Notes: generated by a model from the letters alone, not told the origin. Numbered from the stretch's first letter, positions 1 through 9,975 are shown. The stretch is 64,000 nt of DNA from Mycolicibacterium duvalii (GCF_010726645.1 NZ_AP022563.1:3906001-3970000); one strand, 5' to 3'. Numbers and translations are program-made.

Positions 1-1360
1 CCACCGATATTTCGCTGCCGTTGACGGCATTGATGTCCAGGCCGTCGAGCGGCAGCTCGCCGGCGGCCACGGCGTCGACCGCCTGCTGGTCGAGTTCGAA
101 GAGTTCGCGCAGCGCCTCGGCGTAGCTGTCCCCGCCGGGGGCGCTGGCCAGTTGTTTGACGCGCACCGTCGGGGCGTGCAAGAGCTTGTCGACCACGCGG
201 CGCACCGTCTTGGCGACCTCGTCGCGGTGGGCCGCATCCAGCCCGGGGAGCCGGTTGTCCAACCGCAGCAACTCGGCCTCGACGACGTCGGCGGCGCGTT
301 GACGCAAGGCCGTGACCGTCGGGGTGACCTCGGCCATGCGCTGTCCGGCCAGGTAGAGGGCCACCTCGGCGGCGACGATGGTGCGGGCGGCTTCGGCGTC
401 CGACGCGGCCGCCCGCGCGGAGGGCTCGCGCTGGATGCGCTCCATGTCGATGACGTGCACGTCGGGAAGGCCGGCGACGGTGGGGTCGACGTCGCGGGGC
501 ATCCCCAGGTCGCAGAACACCAGTTGCTTGCGCTCGGCGCTGTGCGCGAGACCGCGGTGCACGTCGGCCAGCGACACCACCGGCCGCACCGCTCCGGTGC
601 AGCTGACGATGACGTCGGCGTCGGTCAGCAGCGGCGGCAGGTGGTCGAACGGGAAGGCTTCCGCGGCGATGCCCTGCTCGTTGATGTTCTCGGCCAGCCG
701 CTTGGCCCGTGGCAGCGTGCGGTTGACGACATGGATGCGCTCGACCCCGGCGCGCAGCAGCTGCTTGGCGGCCAGCGCGCCCATCGAACCGGCACCCACC
801 ACCACGGCGCGGCGGCCGGTCAGCGAGCCCAGCTTGCGTTCGGCGATGTCGAGTGCGACCGACACCACCGAGGCGCCGGCCGCATCGATACCGGTCTCGG
901 TGTGCACGCGTTTGCCCACCGACAGTGCACGCTGCGACAGCTCGTGGAGGGTGCGTCCCACGGTGTGGTTGGACTCGGCGGTGGCGTAGGCGCGCCGCAC
1001 CTGGCCCAGCACCTGCTGTTCGCCGATGACCGCGGAGTCCAGCCCGCTGGCGACCGCGAACAAGTGCTCGACGGCGGCCTCGGCGTAGCGCACATAGGCG
1101 TACTTGGTCAGGTCCTGCAGCGACATGCCCGAGTGTTCGGCGAGCACCTGCCCGATCACCGACAGGCCGCCGTGGAACGCCTCCACGACCGCGTAGACCT
1201 CGATGCGGTTGCAGGTGGACAGCACCATCGCCTCGGTGACCAGCGCCGACCGCAGGATCTCGTCGATGATCTTGGCCTGATCGGCCTCGTCGGTGCTCAT
1301 CTGCTCGAGCACGGACACCGGCGCGCTGCGGTGCGACACCCCGAAAAGCAGTACGCTCAT
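1..1360 (-). CDS. hemA: glutamyl-tRNA reductase, C-terminus cut by window edge
   Basis: Reduces glutamyl-tRNA(Glu) to glutamate-1-semialdehyde, the first committed step of C5-pathway haem and corrin synthesis in the cytoplasm. The reading frame starts at an ATG at 1360 and stays open to base 1, giving 453 codons, so only a short C-terminal tail is missing for a family of about 450-470 residues. Visible marks are the N-terminal SVLLFGVSHRSAPVSVLEQ, the catalytic-cysteine motif STCNRIEV and the NADPH-binding VVGAGSMGALA. The glutaredoxin-like gene lies 83 bases upstream on the same strand and probably shares its transcript. The identification is firm; the true end cannot be seen. Confidence 0.95.
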   Translation of the reverse strand, partial: MSVLLFGVSHRSAPVSVLEQMSTDEADQAKIIDEILRSALVTEAMVLSTCNRIEVYAVVEAFHGGLSVIGQVLAEHSGMSLQDLTKYAYVRYAEAAVEHLFAVASGLDSAVIGEQQVLGQVRRAYATAESNHTVGRTLHELSQRALSVGKRVHTETGIDAAGASVVSVALDIAERKLGSLTGRRAVVVGAGSMGALAAKQLLRAGVERIHVVNRTLPRAKRLAENINEQGIAAEAFPFDHLPPLLTDADVIVSCTGAVRPVVSLADVHRGLAHSAERKQLVFCDLGMPRDVDPTVAGLPDVHVIDMERIQREPSARAAASDAEAARTIVAAEVALYLAGQRMAEVTPTVTALRQRAADVVEAELLRLDNRLPGLDAAHRDEVAKTVRRVVDKLLHAPTVRVKQLASAPGGDSYAEALRELFELDQQAVDAVAAGELPLDGLDINAVNGSEISV

Positions 1361-1443
1361 GGCTTCATCACCGCGCTCACCACGCATTCCACGGTAGTCG
1401 CTGAGGGTCGGGCCACCAAATTCGTTCAGCTAAGCGCTTGGGG

Positions 1444-1698
1444 TCAGCAGCCCAGATCCGCCCGCAGCCGGGGCTCGTCGATCTCCCAGTAGCTGTGTTC
1501 GGCTCCGTCGAGCAGCACCACCGGCAGCCGATCACCGAACTCCGCGCGCAGCGCGGTCTGACCGGCCGCGGCGGCGTCGTCGACGTCGGTGACGGTCAGG
1601 GTGAAGCCCAGCTCGCCGGCCAGTTCCGCCAGCCGCGCGGCGGCGGCCGCGCACATCGGACACCCCTGCCGGGTGAGCAACTGCACGCGCCGATCCAC
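1444..1698 (-). CDS. glutaredoxin-like (DUF836) thiol protein
   Basis: Small cytoplasmic thioredoxin-fold protein of 84 residues with a CPMC redox motif at residues 13-16 and the cis-proline segment LPVVLLDG. The GTG at 1698 is chosen because the fold begins directly after it and because a -10-like GATACT lies six bases upstream, which fits a leaderless start. It precedes hemA on the same strand, as the Rv0508 homologue does in M. tuberculosis. Its partner is unknown; family knowledge only supports dithiol-disulfide chemistry. The upstream frame is open for much longer, but that part is the antisense of serB1. Confidence 0.8.
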   Translation of the reverse strand: MDRRVQLLTRQGCPMCAAAAARLAELAGELGFTLTVTDVDDAAAAGQTALRAEFGDRLPVVLLDGAEHSYWEIDEPRLRADLGC

Positions 1699-1724
1699 TC
1701 CGCCAGTATCGCGCCCAGGTGCCT

Positions 1725-1730
1725 TAGTGT
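1725..1730 (+). promoter_or_regulatory. -10 box of a leaderless serB1 promoter
   Basis: TAGTGT followed by seven bases and the GTG at 1738. In mycobacteria, sigma-A -10 elements (TANNNT) placed 6-8 bases before a start codon give transcripts that begin at that codon. It supports GTG 1738 over the ATG at 1756. Confidence 0.55.
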
Positions 1731-1737
1731 TGTCACC

Positions 1738-2634
1738 GTGTCCGATACCGGGGAAATGGAGGGCGGGATCGTCGACCGGGCGCAGGAATTGGCCGGTCAG
1801 GCCAGTGCCGAGGCTGCTGTTCTCGGGCTGGCCGAGGAGGCCGCGGGCCCGCCGCCCCCGCCCCCCGATCTGACCGCCGCGGCGTTCTTCGACGTCGACA
1901 ACACCCTGGTGCACGGGTCGTCGCTGGTGCACTTCGCCCGCGGACTGGCGGCGCGCGAGTTCTTCACCTACTCCGATCTCGCCCGGTTCGCCCTCGCGCA
2001 GGCGAAATTCCAGCTCACCGGCCGCGAGAACAGCGACGACGTGGCTGCCGGCCGGCGCAAGGCGCTGGCGTTCATCGAGGGCCGATCGACCGCCGAGCTG
2101 GTCGCTCTCGGTGAGGAGATCTACGACGAGATCATCGCCGACAAGATCTGGCCCGGCACCCGGGCGCTGGCGCAGATGCACCTCGACGCGGGCCAGCAGG
2201 TGTGGTTGGTGACGGCGACGCCCTATGAGCTGGCGGAGACCATCGCGCGGCGGCTCGGGCTGACCGGTGCCCTGGGCACCGTGGCCGAGTCGGTCGACGG
2301 GGTGTTCACCGGTCGCCTGGTCGGCGACATCCTGCACGGTGTGGGCAAGGCACACGCGGTTCGCTCCCTGGCCATCCGCGAGGGATTGAACCTGCGCCGC
2401 TGCACCGCCTACTCCGACAGTTTCAACGACGTGCCGATGCTGTCGCTGGTCGGCACCGCGGTGGCCATCAATCCCGACGCCCACCTTCGCGACCTGGCCC
2501 GTCAGCGCGGCTGGGAGATCCGCGACTTCCGCACCGCGCGCAAGGCCGCGCGGATCGGGGTGCCCTCGGCGCTCGCCCTCGGCGCTGCGGGCGGGGCGCT
2601 GGCCGCCGCGGTGTCCCGGCGCGACCGCCACTGA
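1738..2634 (+). CDS. serB1: HAD-family phosphatase, SerB1-type
   Basis: HAD-superfamily subclass IB hydrolase of 298 residues, the family that includes phosphoserine phosphatase. The nucleophile motif DVDNT lies at residues 52-56, followed by the cap region, a motif-II threonine in VTATPYEL and the acidic motif AYSDSFNDVPM near the C-terminus. The last 20 residues are hydrophobic and then basic, a possible membrane contact. The residues before about 45 are low-complexity and proline-rich. Serine biosynthesis is only the family default; related IB enzymes act on other phosphomonoesters. It diverges from the glutaredoxin-hemA unit. Confidence 0.8.
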   Translation: MSDTGEMEGGIVDRAQELAGQASAEAAVLGLAEEAAGPPPPPPDLTAAAFFDVDNTLVHGSSLVHFARGLAAREFFTYSDLARFALAQAKFQLTGRENSDDVAAGRRKALAFIEGRSTAELVALGEEIYDEIIADKIWPGTRALAQMHLDAGQQVWLVTATPYELAETIARRLGLTGALGTVAESVDGVFTGRLVGDILHGVGKAHAVRSLAIREGLNLRRCTAYSDSFNDVPMLSLVGTAVAINPDAHLRDLARQRGWEIRDFRTARKAARIGVPSALALGAAGGALAAAVSRRDRH

Positions 2635-2724
2635 CCGGCCGGGCGGCTCGGCCGCACAGGCCGGCCCCTTTCCGCTGATAGGCTCGCGCCGCTACCTGCG
2701 AAAGAGACGGAAGAGCGTGCCGGC

Positions 2725-3264
2725 ATGAGCATCGCCGCGAACATCATCGGGACCCACTACCGGTACCCGGACTACTTCGAGGTCGACCGCGAGAAGATCC
2801 GCGAGTTCGCCCGCGCGGTCAAAGACGACCACCCGGCGCACTACGACGAGGCCGCCGCCGAGGAGTGCGGTCACGACGCCCTGATCGCCTCGCTGACGTT
2901 CCTCGCGGTCGCCGGGCGGCGGGTGCAGCTGGAGATCTTCAACCAGTTCGACGTGCCCATCAACATGGAACGGGTGCTCCACCGCGACCAGAAGATCAGG
3001 TTCCACCGACCGATCCTGGCGGGCGACAAGCTGTTCTTCGACTCCTACCTGGACTCGGTGACCGAGAGCCACGGCGCCATCGTGACCGAGGTCCGAGGTG
3101 AGGTCACCGACGAGCACGGCGAGCCCGTCCTCACCAGCATCGTCACGGTGATGGGAGAGGCCCAGTCCGACACCGAGGCCGACGAGATCAGCGACCGGAT
3201 CGCCTCCGCGCGCGACGAAGCGCTGCGGAAGATGGTTGCCAAGCAAACTGCGCAGGCCGACTGA
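2725..3264 (+). CDS. MaoC/HadA-like hot-dog dehydratase subunit (UPF0336)
   Basis: A 179-residue protein of the UPF0336/FAS1-type dehydratase family, like Rv0504c and related to HadA and HadC of the mycolic-acid FAS-II system. The first 150 residues fit one hot-dog fold, with the family-typical opening GTHYRYPDYFEV and the segments AEECGHDALIAS and RPILAGDKL. HadA-type subunits lack the hydratase Asp-His pair and need a HadB-like partner, which is not next door. A TAGGCT box at 2679-2684 would give a leader of about 35-40 bases, and GGAAGAG near 2709 can act as a ribosome site. Substrate is inferred only to be an acyl thioester. Confidence 0.7.
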   Translation: MSIAANIIGTHYRYPDYFEVDREKIREFARAVKDDHPAHYDEAAAEECGHDALIASLTFLAVAGRRVQLEIFNQFDVPINMERVLHRDQKIRFHRPILAGDKLFFDSYLDSVTESHGAIVTEVRGEVTDEHGEPVLTSIVTVMGEAQSDTEADEISDRIASARDEALRKMVAKQTAQAD

Positions 3265-3279
3265 CCGGCGCCGCCGGGG

Positions 3280-4341
3280 TCAGCCGAAGAAGGTGTTGCG
3301 CCGGTTGGCCAGCAGCCGGTAGAGCGTCTGCTGAATGGTTTCGCGCACCTGGTCGGTCAGCTCGAAGGTGATCATCGGGTCGTCCGCGGCGGACTCGTCC
3401 CAGTCGGCGGTCGGGATCGGCTCGCCGAACTCGATGTACCACTTCGACGGCAGCGGCATCACACCCAACGGGCCGGCCAGCGGGAACAACGGCGTCACCG
3501 GGAAGTAGGGCAGGCCGAACAGCCGCGCCAGCAGCTTGACGTCGGCGACCATCGGATAGATCTCCTCGGACCCGACGATCGAGCACGGCACGATCGGCGC
3601 CTTCGTGCGCAGCGCCGCCGAGACGAACCCTCCACGGCCGAAGCGCTGCAGCTTGTAGCGGTCTTTGAAGCGCTTGCCCAGCCCCTTGTAGCCCTCGGGG
3701 AACACCGCGGTCAGCTCGCCGGCGACGAGCAGCCGGTGGGCGTCGTCGGTGCAGGCCATGGTGTGGCCGGCCTTCCGGGCGGCCTGGCCCACCGCCGGCA
3801 TGTCGAACACCATGTCCGCGGCCAGCAGCCGCAGGTTGCGCTGCGCCGGATGGTGGTCGCGCACCGCGACCGAGGCCATCAGACCGTCGAACGGCAGCAC
3901 GCCCGCGTGGTTGGCCACCACGAGGCCCGCGCCGGACTCAGGGAGGTTCTCGATGCCACTGACCTCGACCCGGAACCACGAGTTGAAGAACACTCTCAGC
4001 AAAGGAAGGAAGATAGCTTCGTTGAGATGGGGGTCGAAGCCGAACTCGTCGACGGTGTAGTCACCGGTCATCCTCTTGCGGACGAAGTCGGCGACCGCGG
4101 CGATGTTTCTGGCGAGCTCGTTGGGGGTCGCGTCGGCGCCGTCGGCGCCGGCGCGGTGTTGGTCGATCTCGCGGATGACGGCGTCGAGTTCCTCGGCCGT
4201 GGCGCCGCCGTCACGATCGGTCACGAAGGACGGATGTCGGCGCGAACTCTCCGCGCGCTGTGTCGCGCTTCGTCGCGCAGCCGTGCTGCGACTCGAATTC
4301 GAGTGCAGCGGAATCACTTTGGCCTTCGGCTCGCCCGCCAA
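3280..4341 (-). CDS. membrane-associated acyltransferase (LPLAT/PlsC family)
   Basis: A 353-residue member of the lysophospholipid acyltransferase-like superfamily, similar to Rv0502. The catalytic block is NHAGVLPFDG with His145 and Asp152, followed by the phosphate-binding segment FPEGYKGLGK and a later PIVPCSIVGSEE block. The first 80 residues are basic, serine-rich and probably disordered. It likely transfers an acyl chain from acyl-CoA or ACP to a lipid at the inner membrane face; the acceptor is not readable from sequence. It ends 15 bases from the convergent dehydratase gene. The next gene upstream on the strand is the GalE-like protein, and the pair may share a transcript. Confidence 0.75.
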   Translation of the reverse strand: MAGEPKAKVIPLHSNSSRSTAARRSATQRAESSRRHPSFVTDRDGGATAEELDAVIREIDQHRAGADGADATPNELARNIAAVADFVRKRMTGDYTVDEFGFDPHLNEAIFLPLLRVFFNSWFRVEVSGIENLPESGAGLVVANHAGVLPFDGLMASVAVRDHHPAQRNLRLLAADMVFDMPAVGQAARKAGHTMACTDDAHRLLVAGELTAVFPEGYKGLGKRFKDRYKLQRFGRGGFVSAALRTKAPIVPCSIVGSEEIYPMVADVKLLARLFGLPYFPVTPLFPLAGPLGVMPLPSKWYIEFGEPIPTADWDESAADDPMITFELTDQVRETIQQTLYRLLANRRNTFFG

Positions 4342-4390
4342 CGTCGTTCCCTCTCCCCCAGACCCCCGACCGGAAATCTGGGAACTGAGT

Positions 4391-5491
4391 CTATCGCCCC
4401 CAGCGCTGCGCCGCAGCGACGGCGCGTTCCTCGACCGAGCGTACCCACTGCGGGTCGACGATGGGTTTCAACGCCCGTCCCCGCACGTAATCGTCGAAAG
4501 CTTCGGCCGTCGTCCACTTCGGGGAATAGCCGAGTTCATGGCGCATCCGGGAGGTGTCCATCACGCGCCCGTAACTGAGATAGTCGAGCTGCTCGCGATC
4601 GAGCTCGGTGAGGCGGGTGGCCCGCCACAGCGAATCCACCAGCACCAGCGCCGAGCGCGGCAGCGGCAGCGCGATGCGGCCGGCCCGGCGGATCGCCTGG
4701 CTCATCATGATGACCCCCGAGGCACCGATGTTGTAGGTGCCCGGTTTCCCGGCCACCGTGGCGCGCTCCAGGGCCCCCAGTGCGTCCTGCTCGTGCAGCA
4801 GCTGCACCCGCGGGTCGTGTCCGATCACCGTCGGCACCACGGGCTGTGCCAGATAGCGCGACAGCGCGGTCTCCATCGCCGGACCGATCATGTTGGCCAG
4901 CCGCAGAATCGTCACCGCGATGTCGGGGCGCCGACGGCCGAGGCCGCGCGCGTACCCCTCGATGTCGATGCTGTCGCGCGCGAAGCCCTCCCCCGGCGGC
5001 CGCCGTCGGCTGCTGCTCTCGTCGAACAGGACCGGATCTCGAGAACTGGACCCGTACACCTCCGAGGTGGACTTCAGGATGACCCGACGCACCGACGGCG
5101 CCTTCTGGCAGGCGGCGAACAGCTGGATCGCGCCCATCACGTTGAGTTCCTTGAGCGCGGCGCGTCCGCCCGAACGCGGCGCGTAGGACGCCGCGGCGGC
5201 GTGCACCACGGTATCGACGTCGCCGTTGCGGATGACCTTGGCGATGAACGGGTTGCGGATGTCGGCGCGTACGAACTCGGCGCGCCCCATCCGGCGCAAC
5301 AGGTCCTTGCTCGGCGCGACCGCGTCGACGGCGATCACCTGGTTGATGAGGGGATTCTGCGCCAGCCGCGCAGTCAGGTACCCGCCGAGAAAACGACAGG
5401 CACCCGTGACGAGGACCACCTTCGGGTAGTTGAGCTCGTCGCGGGTGCCGGAGTGGTCACCCCTGTCGCCGGTGCCGGCTCCCGAATCCAT
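4391..5491 (-). CDS. galE2: GalE2-like extended SDR, NAD-dependent epimerase family
   Basis: A 366-residue extended short-chain dehydrogenase with a Rossmann start VVLVTGACRFLGG at residues 25-37, the acidic beta2 end AVDAV, a DVDTVVHAAA segment and STSEVYG at 141-147. The usual catalytic YxxxK is not present: the best-aligned tyrosine is Tyr180 in EGYARGLGRR, and position +4 is leucine. The NAD-binding site seems intact, so this may be a reductase-like or non-catalytic member and not a true UDP-galactose epimerase; the galE2 name follows the M. tuberculosis locus position. About 20 N-terminal residues precede the fold and the start may lie later. Confidence 0.7.
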   Translation of the reverse strand: MDSGAGTGDRGDHSGTRDELNYPKVVLVTGACRFLGGYLTARLAQNPLINQVIAVDAVAPSKDLLRRMGRAEFVRADIRNPFIAKVIRNGDVDTVVHAAAASYAPRSGGRAALKELNVMGAIQLFAACQKAPSVRRVILKSTSEVYGSSSRDPVLFDESSSRRRPPGEGFARDSIDIEGYARGLGRRRPDIAVTILRLANMIGPAMETALSRYLAQPVVPTVIGHDPRVQLLHEQDALGALERATVAGKPGTYNIGASGVIMMSQAIRRAGRIALPLPRSALVLVDSLWRATRLTELDREQLDYLSYGRVMDTSRMRHELGYSPKWTTAEAFDDYVRGRALKPIVDPQWVRSVEERAVAAAQRWGR

Positions 5492-5520
5492 CCGGACAGC
5501 CTAGCGGCCGGGCGATCGAC

Positions 5521-5622
5521 CTACTTGCCCAGTTTTCTGCGCTGGACCCGGGTGCGACGCAGCAGCTTGCGGTGCTTCTTCTTCGACATGCGCTTGCGCC
5601 GCTTCTTGATGACAGAACCCAT
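5521..5622 (-). CDS. small ribosomal protein bS22 (AURKAIP1/COX24-type), 33 aa
   Basis: A 33-residue, extremely basic peptide beginning [19 protein letters not shown] and ending RKLGK, with 19 Lys/Arg. This is the actinobacterial bS22 protein known from mycobacterial ribosome structures, bound at the 30S subunit near the decoding region; relatives carry the mitochondrial AURKAIP1/COX24 domain. GGAG lies just upstream of the ATG. It is followed by no other gene on the strand before the GalE-like gene 30 bases away, and is preceded by the small HTH gene, an arrangement kept in M. tuberculosis (Rv0500B, Rv0500A). Confidence 0.9.
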
Positions 5623-5752
5623 GAACTCCGCTACCTAAAGTTGTGTTGACATTCAGACACCGTCGACCGACGGCGCCAGTCCCGACCGGCCACTTTACCC
5701 GGGCCCCCGAGTCAAACGAAAAACGGGCGTCGTCAACAACCGCGCGCTGCGG

Positions 5753-6019
5753 CTACCCGGCGTCGAAGTACGAGCTCTCCAACATGTCGTGAACGGCTTT
5801 GGCGTGCACACGAAACGACCGCCCGACCCGGACCGCCGGCAGCTCGCCGTTGTGCACCAGCCGGTACACCGTCATCTTGCTGACCCGCATCAGGCTGGCC
5901 ACCTCGGCGACAGTGAGGAACTGCGCCCGCGGCGCCTGGCCGTCCCCCTGGCCGGTTTCTCGTGCCGGCTTACCTCCGCCGGACGAATCCCGCGCCGACG
6001 GCCCGTTCGTAGACGTCAT
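5753..6019 (-). CDS. small excisionase/MerR-type DNA-binding protein
   Basis: An 88-residue protein whose C-terminal half (residues 34-86) is a winged helix-turn-helix of the excisionase/BldC-like class: FLTVAEVASLMRVSKMTVYR, then NGELPAVRVGRSFRV. The N-terminal 33 residues are polar and disordered. The ATG at 6019 is preferred; an in-frame ATG lies five codons upstream at 6034. Proteins of this size and fold in actinobacteria (BldC) bind as head-to-tail multimers; a role for this one is not known. It lies 139 bases downstream of proC on the same strand, and upstream of bS22. Confidence 0.75.
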   Translation of the reverse strand: MTSTNGPSARDSSGGGKPARETGQGDGQAPRAQFLTVAEVASLMRVSKMTVYRLVHNGELPAVRVGRSFRVHAKAVHDMLESSYFDAG

Positions 6020-6095
6020 CGCAACCCAATCCATCAGGCACGGGCAGTTCCAGCGGCTTCCCCACCGCTGGCACCGACCCATGCTTACCACTGGG

Positions 6096-6101
6096 AGAAT
6101 A
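6096..6101 (-). promoter_or_regulatory. probable -10 box for the small HTH gene
   Basis: TATTCT read on the minus strand inside the 139-base gap after proC, about 75 bases before the ATG at 6019. It suggests the HTH gene has its own transcript with a leader. No clear -35 hexamer was seen. Confidence 0.35.
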
Positions 6102-6158
6102 GCGTGGCAGGTGGGGTTACTGCGACGGGTGTGGGGTATTCAGTTCGAAAATACTGAA

Positions 6159-7043
6159 CTACTCGGATGTAATTCCGAGCTGCTCAGACCGGGTTTTCGC
6201 CGCGGCCACCGCATTGGCGACAGCGGCCCGGAGGCCCCCGCGCTCGAGTTCCCGCAGACCAGCGGCGGTAGTGCCGCCGGGGGACGTGACTGTGGCCCGC
6301 AGCTCCGCGGGCGAGGTGTCCAGCACCGCGGCGATCGGCCCGGCCGGCGCGGCCTCGCCGTCCGGTGCGGACTGGTCCAGCCGCTCCAGCAACATGGCCG
6401 CCGAACCCGCCATGGTCTGCACCGCCAGATCGGTGGCCACCGCCCGGGAGAGTCCGGCGTCGACCGCGGCGTCGACGAGCGCCTCCACCATGAGAAAGAA
6501 GTACGCCGGGCCTGAACCCGACACCGCCGTGACAGCGTCCATCTGGGCCTCGGTGACGGTCAGCACCCCGCCGACCGCGTCGAACAACGTCGACACCTGC
6601 TTGAGGTGTTCATCGGTCGCGAACCGGCCCGGCGCCAGCGCGCTGACACCGCCTCCGACGAGCATCGGAGCGTTGGGCATGACGCGCACCACCGGCGACC
6701 CGGCGGGCAGCTTGTTCTCGTAGAACTCGGTGCTGACCCCGGCGGCCACACTGACGAAGACCTGCTCGGCGGCGTTGCTCTCGGCCCGCGCGGCGGTGTC
6801 GGCGATGTCGCCGATGACGTGGGTGATGTCCCCAGGTTTGACCGCGATGACCACGTAGTGGGCGGTGTCGACGGCCTCGGAAACCGTCGTGACGAGCACC
6901 GAGTACTTCTTGGACAGGTAGTCCGCGCGCCCCGGGCTTTTCTCCGCCACCACCAGGTCCTTGACCTGCCTACCCGCCCGCAGCAGTCCCGCCAGCAGGG
7001 CTTCGCCGATGTTTCCGCCGCCGATGATCGCGATTCTGGGCAT
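6159..7043 (-). CDS. proC: pyrroline-5-carboxylate reductase
   Basis: Reduces 1-pyrroline-5-carboxylate to L-proline with NAD(P)H, the last step of proline synthesis. The 294-residue length fits the family. The dinucleotide-binding motif GGGNIG is at residues 8-13, followed by VIAVKPGD, the family signature VRVMPNAPMLVGGG and, towards the C-terminus, AVSGSGPAYFF and TVTSPGGTTAAGL. It is the last gene of the run ppx, acidic membrane protein, isomerase-like, thioesterase-like, proC, with 25 bases to the gene before it. Confidence 0.95.
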   Translation of the reverse strand: MPRIAIIGGGNIGEALLAGLLRAGRQVKDLVVAEKSPGRADYLSKKYSVLVTTVSEAVDTAHYVVIAVKPGDITHVIGDIADTAARAESNAAEQVFVSVAAGVSTEFYENKLPAGSPVVRVMPNAPMLVGGGVSALAPGRFATDEHLKQVSTLFDAVGGVLTVTEAQMDAVTAVSGSGPAYFFLMVEALVDAAVDAGLSRAVATDLAVQTMAGSAAMLLERLDQSAPDGEAAPAGPIAAVLDTSPAELRATVTSPGGTTAAGLRELERGGLRAAVANAVAAAKTRSEQLGITSE

Positions 7044-7068
7044 GCCGTCAGCATCCCACGCGCACAGG

Positions 7069-7914
7069 TCAGGCCTGAGCTGCGGGCACCATCGCCAGCT
7101 GGCGGGTCTGGACGACGATGTGTCCCTGCGAATCGACCACGATGTGGTCCTCGTCGAACCAGTCCTGACCGATCTGGGTCGTCGTGCACATCACCCGCAG
7201 CCACCCGTCGGCCGGCAGCGCCCGGAGATAGGCGGTCAGCTGAACGGTGGGAGCCCAGCCGAACCTGTTGACTCCGTACGTCACCGGAGCCGACACGTCG
7301 CCGCACAGCAGCGCGAACAACAGGTCCGGTTCCACTCCTTTGGGCCGGACCCAGTACTCGATCATCGGCGGGCCACCGTCGGTGCGCGGGGCGAACGTCG
7401 TCAGCGACGGCCGGATGTCGCAGCCGCGGCACAGGTGGACGATGTCGGCCATCGGGTGGCCGGGTCCGATCGGCTCCAACCCCGGCGGCGGCTCGGGCAT
7501 CATCAGCGGCAGCACCGGGTTCACCGACAGCAGCGGCGGCACATGGTGTTCGGGGATGCCCATCGTGATCGCGGCCCGCACGGCTACCCGATGCTCTTCG
7601 CGCGAGCGCTCATCGCCCACCCGATCGCCCTGGCGCAGCTCGACGTCGACCAGGCTCACCCGGCGGCCACGCTTGCGCACCGTCGTGACCACCTGCATCG
7701 CACCCGGGTCGGGCGCCCACAGGAAGTTGCCGGACACCGCGATCGGCTCGACGCCGGGCATCTCGTGACGGGCCGCGTTGGCGCACAGCGCCAGCATCGC
7801 CCCGCCGTGCACCTTCGGGCCGATCGTCCAATGCTCGTTGAGCACTCCGTGATACACGCCCTCACCGGCCGGGGTGAGCGCCATCGCGTCGGTGAACAGG
7901 GTCGAGCTGGTCAT
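7069..7914 (-). CDS. TesB-like double hot-dog thioesterase family protein
   Basis: A 281-residue protein of the acyl-CoA thioesterase-like (TesB/PaaI-type double hot-dog) family, like Rv0499. The first hot-dog shows IGPKVHGGAMLALCANAA, the pattern that places substrate over the central helix; the second half ends with a TTQIGQDWFDEDHIVVDSQG strand pair typical of acyl thioesterases. It probably hydrolyses an acyl-CoA, but the substrate cannot be read out. It stands 24 bases from each neighbour in the ppx-proC run. Confidence is good for the fold and modest for activity. Confidence 0.65.
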   Translation of the reverse strand: MTSSTLFTDAMALTPAGEGVYHGVLNEHWTIGPKVHGGAMLALCANAARHEMPGVEPIAVSGNFLWAPDPGAMQVVTTVRKRGRRVSLVDVELRQGDRVGDERSREEHRVAVRAAITMGIPEHHVPPLLSVNPVLPLMMPEPPPGLEPIGPGHPMADIVHLCRGCDIRPSLTTFAPRTDGGPPMIEYWVRPKGVEPDLLFALLCGDVSAPVTYGVNRFGWAPTVQLTAYLRALPADGWLRVMCTTTQIGQDWFDEDHIVVDSQGHIVVQTRQLAMVPAAQA

Positions 7915-7938
7915 GATCGGATCCTCGGCGGTATCGGC

Positions 7939-8784
7939 TCAGCGCAGCAGATGCGCCCGGGCGAACTGCAGCGACTCGGTCAGAAGGTCCTCGCGTTCGG
8001 CGGCGGTGCGCGCACCGGAGGTGGTCACCTCGAGGATGACATGGCCGGAGAAGTCGCTCGCGGCCAGCATCTCGCAGATCTGGACCGTCGGTTGGGTGCC
8101 CCGGCCGGGGACCAGGTGCTCGTCGGTCGACGCGCCGCTGCCGTCGCACAGGTGCAGGTGCACCAGCCCCTCACCCATCCGCTGCGCCATCTCGACGGCG
8201 TCGGTCCCCGCTGTGGCGGTATGGGAAAGATCCAGGGTGTAGTGGGCGTGCCCACCCTCAAGCGGATCATAGGACGGGGCGAACGCCGACAGCCCCGGAC
8301 CGGGCCGGCCGCCGCGTTTGCGCATCCGCTCGATCGACGTCTGGCCGGCGCCGAAGAACCGGTCGGCGCGGAACGGGAACATGTTCTCCACGGCCACCAT
8401 CACGTCGCTGCCGGCCTCCAATTCGGCGACCTGGGCGCTGAACCCCTCGGCGTAGCGGCGCTGCCACCGGAACGGCGGATGCACCACCACGGTCTGCGCG
8501 CCGAGCTGCTCGGCGGCGCGGACGCTGCGTTCCAGTTTCGGGATCGGATTGGCGCCCCACACGCGCTGCGAGATCAGCAGGCACGGTGCATGCACCGACA
8601 GCACCGGAACGTCGTAGCGGCGCGACATCTCCTCGATGGCATCTACGTCCTGGCTGATCGATTCGGCCCACACCATCAGCTCGACGCCGTCGTAGCCGAG
8701 CGTGGCGGCGTACTCGAACGCGGCTTCGGTACGAAGCGGATAGACCGACGCTGTCGACAGTCCGACCTTGATGGCAGGGCGCAC
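7939..8784 (-). CDS. sugar phosphate isomerase/epimerase-like TIM barrel
   Basis: A 281-residue xylose-isomerase-like TIM-barrel protein (AP endonuclease family 2), like Rv0498. The start IKVGLSTASVYP, the metal-ligand-like blocks TVVVHPPFRW, VAVENMFPF, ALDLSHTATAG-type DLSHTA and LVHLHLCDGSG follow the family's order of His and Glu ligands. Enzymes of this fold isomerise or epimerise sugars or act on abasic DNA; the short length and lack of an endonuclease IV signature favour a small-molecule role. It lies mid-way in the ppx-proC run. Confidence 0.65.
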   Translation of the reverse strand: MRPAIKVGLSTASVYPLRTEAAFEYAATLGYDGVELMVWAESISQDVDAIEEMSRRYDVPVLSVHAPCLLISQRVWGANPIPKLERSVRAAEQLGAQTVVVHPPFRWQRRYAEGFSAQVAELEAGSDVMVAVENMFPFRADRFFGAGQTSIERMRKRGGRPGPGLSAFAPSYDPLEGGHAHYTLDLSHTATAGTDAVEMAQRMGEGLVHLHLCDGSGASTDEHLVPGRGTQPTVQICEMLAASDFSGHVILEVTTSGARTAAEREDLLTESLQFARAHLLR

Positions 8785-8808
8785 GATGGATGCTGGACCT
8801 GGCCGCCG

Positions 8809-9948
<1,140 letters not shown>

Positions 9949-9975
9949 CGTCCGTCGCCTTTGCGCCTCGCTGCT

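Noticed and set aside
1444..2631. 395-codon minus-strand frame as one large protein
   Set aside because: Only the last 84 residues are the glutaredoxin; the rest is antisense to serB1.
5623..5752. Riboswitch or terminator after the small HTH gene
   Set aside because: No stable stem with conserved core could be drawn.
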